Shown one piece after another: positions 39,501 through 51,480 of a DNA stretch of 64,000 nucleotides. The number at the start of each line of letters is the position of its first letter. Position 1 is the stretch's first letter. The position numbers and the translations under genes were made by a program. The stretch is from Chelonoidis abingdonii. Taxonomy: Eukaryota > Chordata > Testudines > Testudinidae. The stretch spans positions 208,497,219 to 208,561,218 of the forward strand of contig NC_133770.1 in assembly GCF_003597395.2 (NCBI RefSeq). The letters run 5' to 3'. A model generated the notes under the pieces. That model was given only the letters and a program-made list of their open reading frames with translations. It had not been told where the DNA came from and did no database searches.

Positions 39501-42500
39501 CTCGGTTGGGGTTCTTGGGGTAGCTGGCCTTCATATGTTCCAGTTCATTACACTTAAAGCATCGCCCAGCTGACTGGTCACTGGGCCAAGGTGGGTTACT
39601 GGAGATTGGTGAGGTGAGAGAATAGGGCGTCGGCGGCTTTCCTTGGGCTGTAGGGGGGGTCTTGGGTTGCCCTCGGGTATAGGGTTTATTGTCGGTGTGA
39701 CCCCTGTGATATTTGCTCCCCTTGATAGTAGTTTTTTTCTTTTCTACCACTTCCACCCATCTGGCTCCAATCTCCCCCGCCTCAATTACCGTTTTGGGCT
39801 TCCCATCTAGGATGTATCTTTCTATTTCTTCAGGAACACCCTCTAAGAACTGCTCTAATTGTATTAGGAGGTGCATGTCATCCAGAGATTTAACATTGGC
39901 TCCTGATATCCAGGCATTATAATTTTTTCCAATGTGGTAGGCGTGTTGGGTGAATGACACATCTGGTTTCCACCTTAGGGCTTTGAACCTCCGACGGGCA
40001 TCCTCAGGTATTAGCCCCATTCTGATTCTGGCCTTGGTCTGAAAAAGTTTATAATTGTTCATGTTCTCCTTAGGCATTTCAGCCGCCACCTCTGCTAGGG
40101 GTCCACTGAGCAGTGGCCTCAACTCTATCATGTACTGGTCTTCAGAGATGCTGTACCCATGGCAGGTCCTTTCAAAATTTTCTAGGAAGGCCTCAGTGTC
40201 ATCGCCTGCCTTGTAGGTGGGAAATTTCTTGGGATGTGGAACAATAACTGGCGAAGGGTTGTTAGAATTGGCTGTGTTCTTCTGCTTAGCCTATTCTAAT
40301 TCCAGGGCCTGCTGGTGGGCCTCCGTCTGGAGTTCTATCTATCTCCTGTGGGCAGCCTCTCTTTCTTCTTCTTCTCTTTTGTGGGCTGCCGCTTTTTCTC
40401 TTTCTATCAGCTCCATTTCTTTTTCTCTCAGTTCTCTCTCTTTTTGTTTTATTTCTAGTTCTTTTTGTTTCTTTTCTATGTCATGCGTGTGGTCTACGTC
40501 TTTGATTTGTTCCTCTGCCTCCAGTCTCGCCCGTTCCTGTTTCAGAGTGTCATGGTTTCTGCTTTCTTGTGTTGGGGCGCCCTCTGGTGTTTACTGTCTG
40601 AAATGCTGCTTCTCTGTTGCCTCCTTAGGGTTGCTTAGCAACAGAGTCTTTTTTTTTAACTCCTTCTACCTAGCTATTCCTGACAGAGTTAGAAAGAAAA
40701 AAACCCATTCATTTGCAAATGTGTTTTGCTGGTGTATGGTGACTCACAACTGGAGTCCCTTTGTTTAACAGAGATCTTTGTTAAACCCTAGTGCCTCTGC
40801 CTTCAGAGTACCCAGAAGAGAGAGATCAAAAAACTTGCATACCTTTGCTTTTAAACACAATCTCCTCTAGCCACAGCTAGCAGGGAAAGAGAAAGAAAAA
40901 ATCCTACTGGCTTTTGCTTCTAAACCCAAACCTGGGTCTGCCTGCAGATAGCTAGCAGGGAGAGAAATAAAAACCTCACTGGCTTTTGGATTCTATCTTA
41001 CCCACCTGCTGCACACCATGTCATGGTATAATTCCCCACTCTGAACCTTCGCGTCCAAAAGATGGGGTACCAGCATGAATTCCCCTAAGCTCAATTACCA
41101 GCTTAGTACTTGTAGCGCTGCCACCAACCAGGAATTCGAGTGCCTGGTACACTCTGGTTCCCCCAAAACCTTGCGGGGACCCCCAAGACCCAGACCCTCT
41201 GGATCTTAACACAAGGAAAGTAAACCCTTTCCCCACCGTTGCCTCTCCCAGGCTTCCCTCCCTGGGTTACCCTGGAAGATCACTGTGATTCAAACTCCTT
41301 GAATCAAAACAGAGAGGAAAATTCACCTTCCCCCCTCCTTCTCTTCCCCTCCCAGACTCTCCTGAGAGAGAGAAGTAATCCTGACACAGAGAGAAATTAG
41401 CCTCTCTCTCCCCCTTCCCTCCTTTCTCCCCACCAATTCCCTGGTGAATCCAGACCCAGTCCCCTGGGGTCTCACCAGAATAAAAAAAAATCAATCAGGT
41501 TCTTAAACAAAAACTTTTAATTAAAGAGAGAAAAAACAGTAAAAATTATCTTTGTAAATTTAAGATGGATTAGGTACAGGGTTTTTCAGCTATAGACACT
41601 GGGGAACCCTCCCAGCCTAAGTAAGTATTCAAGTACAAATTAAAATCCTTGAACAACAACCAAAAACTAACAGCACACACAGAAACTTCCCTCCCTCAAG
41701 ATTTGAAAGTATCCTGTCCCCTGATTGGTCATCTGGTCAGGTGACAGCCAGGCTTACTGAACTTGTTAACCCTTTACAGTCAAAAGAGATATAAAATACT
41801 TCTGTTCTATTAACTACTATCTGTTTATGACAGTAATAACTTCAATTCCTATGTACAGTGATTAACTGGCCCACCAATTGTAGGTATTAAAATTTGGCTA
41901 ATAAGTCATCCAGGGAAGATAGAATTGTTGGAAATGCAGCTAGCAGAATGGGAAATTTCTTACCCAATCCTATCATTCGAATAAAAACATCTGTGCTAAA
42001 TATATCCCCATTTGTAGTGGATAGCTGATTAAGTTTATTTGCACATACTTTGACTTGGGCTTTTAATGCACATTTCAGTTTAAAATACCTATTCTTTGAA
42101 TGATTTCAAAGAAGTTAATGCTTTTCAATGTCTCTAGAGATGCCAATTTGAAAAGTGACCTGGAAGGATATGCCTGGATAAATGTATGTGCTGATTAGTG
42201 ACTGAGTCAACACAAACTTTGCCAATTGTACATCGCAGTATGGATCATATCCCCCTTACCAGCTGATTGGTGTTGTAGGTTCCTACACACTGAGAAGCAC
42301 GTTTACTGTGCTATGAGTATAAAATTGTGCCGCTTTCCAAACCTTGGAGGATCCTGATCAGCTGCTCAGTAGACATAGATTTTCCTTCTGATCACTGAGC
42401 TGTTCTTTCCTTAAACATGTATGTAATCAAAATCATTGCAAGGACTAACTTGGGGCCTAATCTTGCACCTAATTAAATCAGTAGTTGTTTTGCCATTAAC

Positions 42501-45500
42501 TTCAACAGGAGCCGGATCAAGTCCTCCAGGTGGGGAGCAGTTGAGGGAAACTGGAATACATGTTTTCAATGAAAATTTACCAGTGGAGACACTCCTTATG
42601 GTATAAGAATCAGCTCTTGTTCCTGGCACAAGAGCCTAAGTTACTTAGTTTCCCTTCCCTGTATCTCCCCACTGTTATTTAGAAGACAACATGTCTACAT
42701 ACACACATATATATGTTTAGAGAGGAACTCATAACTATACATGATAATAACTATATTGTGGGTTAACTAAACACCAAAGTGAAAAAAGCCAATGGTCCAT
42801 ATTTTCAAAAGTGCTTGATTTCAATGGTTGTTAGATGCCTAATTTGCTTTAGATGCTTTTGAGAACCCCACAAGGTGCTTATTGCCTAAATACCTTTACA
42901 AATCAGCTCCTAGGTGCTTACAGAAAAGAAACCCAGCTCCCAAAAAAGATGGTCAGATGGAGTTTGGATTTAAAAAGGACACTAAAATATCATTAAAAAG
43001 GCACATAGTCTGTCTGCTGACAGCTCCCCATAATTCAATACCAAAAATCTCATTTAAAGAATTAGAGCTGGAGTGCCCTATAGATCCATGTATAGTGTGA
43101 ACCTTCCAGGTGCTAAATCTTACACACACTGAAGTCAATGGAAAAAGTCCCATTGACTTCAGTGGTGCAGGATCAGATCCTAAGTGTGGATCACCCCTCG
43201 TTGTTTAGGTGCTTTCTTTTCTCACTTATGAATCTTAGAGACCCAGAGAGGTGGCTGCCTGGATTAAAACTCCAAATAGTTCCCTCGACTCAGTTCATGC
43301 ACATCTGCGTACTTCATTGACAATTACAGCAAAATACATCGTGGTTACCTACCATATGTCATTAATGTATTTGCTTCCTTCCCATTGCTAATGTTTGTAT
43401 TTACATTAGCGTTGTCTTTTTCCTAACTCATCCACTTCTCATTTTATCCAAGAGCATCCTGAATGTATAGTATATGCCTCTGTTGTCCCATTGTAGTGAC
43501 AAGTGAAAGGAGATAAGGGTTTAACTGAAAATGTCCTTTCTTTGATATTGTGTGCTTTACAAATTTTGAAATAATAGGGGAAATATTTTTTACATGACTC
43601 AAAATCAATACCATTTTCTTAAAATGATTATCAATGTCAATATAATATAATATAATATTAGATACAAATATAATATTAGATACAAAAACAAAAGCAATGA
43701 TAATTATACTTGGCATTCATCAAGTAAGTACTAATTTGGCTCTTTTGTGCTGAAAGATGACTGGCTAGTATATGAAAGCTGTTTTTTCTATTAGTAGAAT
43801 ATGAGGGTTTTTTTAATTTTGAAAGCTCTTTTAGGAAATTGGCCTGCGCCCATATAAAAGAATTCCACAGGATCTATTTTTAATAAAATAGATATTGTAC
43901 AGAGGAAATCAGCTTCCAAAATGTTTTAACTGAATTTTTGGAATTTTTATTCATAGTAAACAAAAGTAAAAACTCTCACTTGTACAAAGTTGTTGTCTCT
44001 AGGCAGCATGGGAACTTTGAGACTATATTGATTCCCATATCTATATGCATAGCGGTTACATTTTATGATTAGTTATGGCTTCTATATTTTTCTAGTCACA
44101 AACCGGCTGTACATAAGAATTTGGTTTTGTGGTGACTTTAATCAGGTCCTTATCTTCTCTCTGATCCTTTTGTCTTTGTGTCTGTGTTTTCTGCATGGCG
44201 AGCACAATCATTTACTGAATTATGTATAAAGTAATGTCATTGGTATTTAACATTGTGTTTATAACTTTGCGCTGCTAGCTGCTACACTGAAGCAACCATG
44301 CTGTTCTCAAGGCAGTCAACCCTTGATGATTTAGATGGACCAGACACTGTTCCTAAAACAAGTGAGCGCGCTCGACCTAGGCTTCGTAAAATGTACAGCA
44401 TGGATATGTCCTCCTCATCAGCTGACAGTGGCAGTATAGTGTCAAGGTGCTTAACTCATGCATGCTTTGTTCACTCATTTACCCTGGCCATTCTATGTGT
44501 GGCATTGTATACGTGTGCAGATGTGTGTGTTTAAAACAATTTGCATGCTTATTGGAAGCTTTATTTCCTTGATTATTGTATAGGACAAGTACACAAAAGT
44601 ATCATAAACCAGTTACTTATTTGTTATTTTGCCTTTTTTTTAAGAAGTCCACTATTCTTTTATTCATTATAACTTGATCCTTACTTTGACCTTTGACAAT
44701 TGGCTCCTGCATCCATATATAGGAACCTGAATAAAAAAGGGACTGATTTTCAAAGGTGCTCTACCCCCAGCAGCTCCCATTGACTTCAGTGGAATTTATG
44801 GGAGCTCAGCTCTTCAAATAATCAAGTATCTAAATATGGCTTTAGGAATCCAATTTTAGGCACCTAACTGTGAAAATTTTGGCCAGGCTCCATTAATTTT
44901 TAGTTACTCTCTTCATAGGAAAGAATTGTTAAATATTATGAATTCTCTTCCACTGATTTACAGATTCTGAAGTTTTAGAATTAAGAGGGAAATTATTAAG
45001 AAAAGATAGCAAGCAATATAAATACTGAAAGAAAGAACATATTAGAGAATTGTTCCAGAACTGTTCACTCAGTTTTGCAACTCAAGACTAAAATTGTCTA
45101 CATTTTATATGGCTTCAGGATATAAAAGCACTGTTTCAAATATCGCTTCAAAAATAAAATTGCATGACATAGTAAATCATTCTATTTCCACATTTCACAC
45201 TGTTTTAACAACTTCTGGGTGTTGATTTATTTTGAAATTCATCATTTTACATTCTCACTCATTAATCACCTTTAAAGGAATTATTACTATTAAGAATCAT
45301 CAAAATGTACATTCAGGCAACAGCTACCATCAGTTTACTTCTGAAAACTCTCACTAGAAGTTACAAGGTGACAAAACATAGCTACAGTAAGTTTGAAAGT
45401 GGTTTCAAAGGAAAACGGCATAGAAAGCAATTTTGAATTTTGGCGGGAGGTAGTATTGTCCGCTGACTTTTACAATAGCAAGTTTATTTTATATATATTT

Positions 45501-48500
45501 CGGGTAAAATCCTAGTGAAGTCAAAGGAAGCTCTACTATTATCGGCCAATATTTCAACTTCTGTCTCTTTGGTGAGCTGTAAAAGGATGTGATACATGTA
45601 AAACCCATGTTGTTCTTTTTATTATCTGACTGTTGGAGCTGGGATGGGGGGCTAACAGGAGAGGGATATATGGGAGAGAAGAAAAAGAGAAGAAACTAGG
45701 AATAAGGGAAGCATGGGGCATAACCAAAAGAAGACAAAAAGCAAAGCAAGGACAGGAAAGTAACTGAAGGGGGATAGCCAGATTTTCAGTTAAGTCAATA
45801 AGCTGCACCAATTTATGCCAGCTGAGAAGCTGGTACAGAGAGAGCAAACACAGAGTGGTGGGGGGGGGGGATGAAAAACACATCAAGCAGAGTAGAGCTT
45901 TGTCAAACAAGGTGGAGAAGCAGAGAGATAAGTGAGCAGATAAGACTGAGTAAGAACAATGTGAAAAGAGGGGAAGTACACACAGAAGAGGAAAGAGGTA
46001 GGTAAGCAAAAGAAGTGAAGAAGAAAAATGTAGCATGATCTGAAGGTAAGATACCATAATATCCTGCTACTCAAACAGTTATTTACTCTGGATGGCACTA
46101 CTCTATGTTTGCAATTGGCCTATCCTTTCATATAGATATAGCATGAAACATGAGGGGATGGATTCTGTGTCCAACTGAATTTTGCCTGCAAGCTGCAGTT
46201 TTGAAATGATAAAGCTATGACTGTTAGAAATGTTACCTTTACAATGAAGTATATGCATTCCTGTATTATACTGTAGCGTCATGCAGCTCACTCGAAACAA
46301 ATGTAGGAATATGCTCTAATTGTGTTTAGAATTTGTTTGTTCTAAGAAAATTGTGTGTAAATTCCCTCTTTGTCAACATTAATTTGTCTTGTCTTGGTTT
46401 GGAACTGTATTGAATTACTGCAAGCTCAACAAGCAATCACTCTGCGTGCAAATGGATCAGTGTTTTTTATGTGTAAGGAGAAGGTGACCCCAGTACATCT
46501 TCTGCCAGCTGCAGTGCATTTTCAAAGTTTGGGAGCAGAGTGAGGGCTTGCCAATATTTCAACCTCAAAACAGAGTTAGCAAAGTTTTCTGAGTAATTGT
46601 GTTCCTCCTGTTCCTGACAGTGAACCTACCCAGGTTACCCTGCTGTATTCTCGTCAGGGCACAACAGAAACCATTGAAGAAGTAGCAGGGGAGCATGAAG
46701 AAGAAGGGACAGGTTCTACATCAAGACGAGAGGATGAGGTGGACGATTATGGCTTGGATTCAGAAGGAGCTGCGTACACTCCTGATACTGATGTGCCATC
46801 GTACTCTGCTGCGGATGGCAATGCTGAAGTCCCACCTTCATACAGCAAAGCTGTCAGCTTTGATCATCTTTCCTTCAGTTCCCAAGATGACTCTGCTGGC
46901 AAGAACCTCATGATGGTGAGCCCAGACAACAGTCAAATTGACAAGCTAAATGATACTATCCTCCCTCCATTGACACACGACTTGACTGCCAGTGAGCTGC
47001 TTCTAAACAAGTAAGGAACTTTAGAGAAGAAAAAATGTAGTCTTTGAAGTTTTCCTAAATACTTTAATTCCTGTTTTATAAGGTGTTTTCTGTCTAACTA
47101 CTGCTGTTATTAGTGAGGATTTTTCTCTCAAAAATTGGTTTTAATGGTTGGTGTGGGGCTGTTTCTTTCTAATTGTTTTTTAATTTTATTTGGGAAAGGT
47201 CCTTCTAAAATTACCTGGAAAAAAAATCTCAGCTTCTCTCCCCCATACACACACAGTTAATAGCCCCCATTGCTGTTGATTTCTGCAGTTGAAATCCAAT
47301 GGCAATGCTGCATTCCTTCCTGGGCTGGAGCATACTCCCCTCCCCACCATACAGCCAGCAAGTTATGCTGGCCAGTGCTTGGGAGTTGGAGCCAACAGCT
47401 CTTCTTTCTCATCTTCCTTTGTGACATCATGCTTCCCAAGGACAGTAAGGAGGGAGCTTTTCCTGTTCTCCCTTGACTGCAGACACTGAAATTCTGCCCA
47501 GCCCTTATGCGGGCCACATAAGATGTGAAAAGTCTCCTTATTCCTTCCTTTACCACAGTGCACTTGCATTAGGACCAGGCAGAATTTCCAGTCCTAGAAA
47601 TGATCCCATCAGCTCAGTTAGAACTGGACCAAAAGGCACCACACTGCCTGAGCAAATCAAGTGCTTGTTCTTCATGCTTCCATGTCCCTTTGTTTTTCCA
47701 GTATTCAACCAAATCTGTCCATAGACTTGAACCTTCAAAGTGTTGACAATAGAAAAAAGCTCTTTTGTGCTGTGATTGTGCAGTGCCTAGTACAGTGAGA
47801 TCCTGGCCCATGACTAGAGCTTCTAGGCGCCACTGTAGTGCAAACAATAATAAATAAATGACGCTCATGAAAAGCAGAGAGATTTAAATCTATCGGAGTT
47901 CATGGAATAATTCTACACTTGTCATCATTTTATTATGTTTTTAACATCAACTTGGTTTTTTAATTAACAGTCGGGTTTACCCAAACAGTCAGAGGAGACA
48001 AGGCACATCTGGTGGCCAAAATAAAAATGGCATTCATTCTGATCGCACTTAAAGTTACACTGGTGTGAAATTAGTGTACTGACTTTTAACAGAGTTATTC
48101 CTGATTCCTGGTATAAGTAGATCAGAATTGGATCCAATGGCTTGCTGCCAGAACATGATTTGCAGATGAGGGGCAATGATTAGGTGTTTATGGGCAAGCT
48201 GATTGTTTTCATGTATTTAATACCAAACTAGCACTTCCAAATGGTTTATTGTAAATTATTGCTGGAGCTTTAATGTTACATGAATTTGTTTAGCTTCAGG
48301 CCATATTACATATATTTGTTTAGAATACCAAATTCTGTTCATGTTTACAGATTTTCCGACAGAACCTGCAACCATTATAAAGGAGAAAACAGTCATAACA
48401 AAAATCAGCTCTCATGAATTTCATATTGATGTAATTCTGTCATTCATGGAGCTTTTCTTCTCACAGAATGTTTCGTGATGAAGAGCTGGAGGAATCTGAG

Positions 48501-51449
48501 AAATTCTACAGTGGTCAGCCTCGACTATTGCTTCTCGTTTATGCCCTGTATAATACACTGGTGGCCCGGTCAGAAATGGTGTGTTATTTTGTGATTATCC
48601 TTAATCACATGATCTCTGCCTCCATGATTACCCTTGTGCTTCCCATCCTTATATTCCTTTGGGCCATGCTGTCTGTCCCCAGGCCTAGCAAACGCTTCTG
48701 GATGACGGCCATTGTCTACACTGAGGTATGCCATTACTCTTACACCCTTATTTGTCAAACGCACTGGGAACAGATAACATGTTTTTTTTGCAAAGAAAAG
48801 TGAATAATAAGCCACTCGGGGCAGAAATTATCTCTTTTCTGTGCTTGTATATCTCTCCTTTGGGCATTATAATACAAATATATACTAAAAATAACATCCT
48901 TGGGCATTGGTGTGATAGGCGATTGATAGCTGAGATGCGATTGTTTGATTTTTTTCTGTGCTGCTCTTGGCTGTCGTCCCCTAGTTATAAAAAGGCAACA
49001 CCTACTAATAGCTACCATCTGGTGGTACCCACGATACTGCAGTGACTGCCTATTGTATTAATAGGCAGATAACTGTGCTATCTCAAATGCCAGTGGGTGG
49101 CCCATGTTGGTCAAGCTGATTTTTTTCATGGCAACCCCTCTAATTGGAATGTATGAAAACATAATTAATCTAATTTAAAAAAAAAACATGAAATAGTCAC
49201 ATGGTATTTCATGTGACAGACATGAGGCTAATTGTTCTGTCCGTTGAATGTTAATTGTTCTCAATACATTACTCCTGTACAGGTGACCATTGTTATCAAG
49301 TACTTCTTCCAGTTTGGCTTCTTTCCCTGGAATAAACATGTGGATTACACCAAAGATAAACCTTACCATCCGCCCAATATTATTGGTATTGAAAAGAAAG
49401 AGGGTTATGTGCACTATGACCTTGTTCAGCTCCTTGCTTTGTTCTTCCATCGATCCATTTTAAAGGTAAACTGAGATAAAAGGCATGTCTTTATTTTATT
49501 TAATGATTATAGTCATTCCTATGACTCTTCAGCACAATGAATTTGTCTTCACAGTACCCCTGTGGGGTAAAATGTTACTATGCCCATTGTACAAATGGGG
49601 AAACTGAAGAACAGAGAGATTGTGTGGCTTGCCTAGTATCATGCAAGATGGCTGTGGCAGAACAAGGAATAGAGTGGAAAGCTTCTGGTCCCACTCTGCA
49701 GGGCCATTCTCCCTCTCTGTCCCTTGTTAATCAACATTTTTTGCAGGTTTACTTACAGGTGTTGAGTTAATATTGCTTTAACTTTTTTGGTTAAGTTACT
49801 TTATTTAAAAATGTATTTGCCATTTAAATTGTGAAGACTCCATTTTCTAAGGAAATGTTTGGCCTAAAGATATCTCAACAAAAAAATACTGATCTCGTTG
49901 CTGATTTTGCAGATAGTATGTCCCCAAAGGTAGGCAAAGTGGCCATTTCTTGTATTTGTTGTGTTCATAGCAATGAGTGAAACATTTATTTGTCCTTTAG
50001 AATCTTTTGATTTATTAATGCAGTCAAATCTTAATTGTCCAACACCAAGCAACTAAAACTCTTGTATGTGAACAATAGATATGACACCTGGGATTTGACT
50101 TCAGCACACGTCTTTTTGGGCTGCTCAGGCGATATTGTTTTCTTTCATACTGAAATAATTTAATGACATTTGTATGGATGGACAATCGGTCTTCTTCTTT
50201 TTTTTCTGGAAATGGCATGAAAATGGAGGAGATAATTGAGGTGTATGGTTTAAGTGAACCAAGGAAAATATCATCAAAAGGGTATATTTTGATGAAATCC
50301 CTGATTTTCATAATTTTTTCCCAAAGTCTTGCCCTACACATAATAACATTGCAGAATTTAAAACTAGTACCTACTACAACACAAATATAATAATATCTCT
50401 AACTAGATTTTTTTCTAAAATGGACATTAAGTAAGAGCTTCCTTTGCCTCGTTAGTGTCCCAGAAAACATACTGATATTTATTATGTCCCTTTAGTCAAA
50501 CAAAGTTTGATGACTTCAGATGAAAAAGGGGATCTGAGCCTTATAAATATCAGAATAGACAGATGGGAAATGCTCGTAATTATATAGTCTGTCTTGCAGC
50601 ACAATAAATATCACCCTAACTGAAATACAAGAGTGACATTCTTTTCTTCTTTTCTCTGCTAGTGCCATGGGTTATGGGATGAAGATGATGAAGGTGAAAG
50701 TTGCAGTAGTAAAGAGGAATATGGCGATGAACTCTCACTGGCAGCAGACAGGAGAGATTCTGCTGACTCTTTAAAGTCAGTGAATCTTGCGGCTTCTGTG
50801 GAGTCCATACATGTCCATTTCCCAGAACAGCAGACTGCCATCAGGAGAAAAAGTTCCAGCAGTGGGTCACAACTTTCACACAGATCTAGTTTCTCCTCAC
50901 AGAGGTCAAAGAGAGGTATGTGTCACAGCACTACCGGGCCTCGAAAACCAGTAGCTCAGTTCTGATTAAATGATTCTGTTGAGACCTTTGATGTATTTCT
51001 GTGGAGAGCTCAGAAAATATTTAACACAACGGCTGTTTTGTGAGAATAGGAAATATGTGAATCAAAATACTGGATACTTATAGTGATGGGCCCAACCCAA
51101 CACCCAGGGGTGAACACCCTCAACTTTGCTGAAGTTCAGATCCAGATCCAAGCACTACAACCAGCACTTTCCCTATAATTTGCTGGAACTGAACATTCCA
51201 AATCTTTGGGAAGGTCCAGATTCAAACTTTATGGCTCAGCACCATCTCTCGTTAGCAGGAATTCATAGTGAACATCTTATTTTTGTTAACATTTGAGTTC
51301 ATACGGTACCTGAAGTGTGAGAAGTATTGATTTGTGATATTGTGACAGATGACCTTCCCTATCTCCTGCAGAGGAAGACTTTACTATAATTTGGATATAT
51401 ATATATATCTCCAAATCAATATCACAAAATCACAAATCTATCTATCTAT

Positions 51450-51480
<31 letters not shown>

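Larger units (their letters stand above)
36061..41832 (-). mobile_element. Ty3/Gypsy LTR retrotransposon, Gmr1-like, RT-less
   Basis: Two direct LTRs (36061-37093 and 41019-41832) begin 'tgtcat' and end 'atgaca'. They are flanked by 5-base near-duplicates, 'gtaac' at 36056-36060 and 'gtaat' at 41833-41837. The element reads on the minus strand, antisense to PIEZO2: primer site, gag with a charged coiled coil and SCAN-like capsid, zinc knuckle, DTG protease, proline-rich linker, HHCC and DDE integrase, polypurine tract. No reverse transcriptase or RNase H block is found. Stops and frameshifts make it inactive. The LTRs differ at about six sites in the first 130 bases, so it is not very recent. 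Gmr1-group membership is inferred from the SCAN-like gag and domain order. Confidence 0.9.
30218..44278 (+). other. Intron w12-w13 (14.1 kb)
   Basis: The longest complete intron here. It carries a 76-base tandem duplication (30326), a TA-flanked TIR element (31382-32552), a hAT MITE (35394-35698), the antisense Gypsy element (36061-41832) and old dispersed pieces near 33255-33350, 42785-42920 and 43100-43185. The tract 32930-35390 holds AT-rich sequence, including a short A-rich run at 33058, and nothing I can name. Confidence 0.8.

Noticed and set aside
40217..40768. 183-codon open frame rich in Ser and Leu
   Set aside because: Antisense shadow of the charged coiled coil of the Gypsy gag; Glu/Lys codons read as Ser/Leu/Phe on the other strand.
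45554..46057. 167-codon minus-strand frame
   Set aside because: Made by a purine-rich plus-strand tract; low-complexity Leu/Ser/Pro, no domain.
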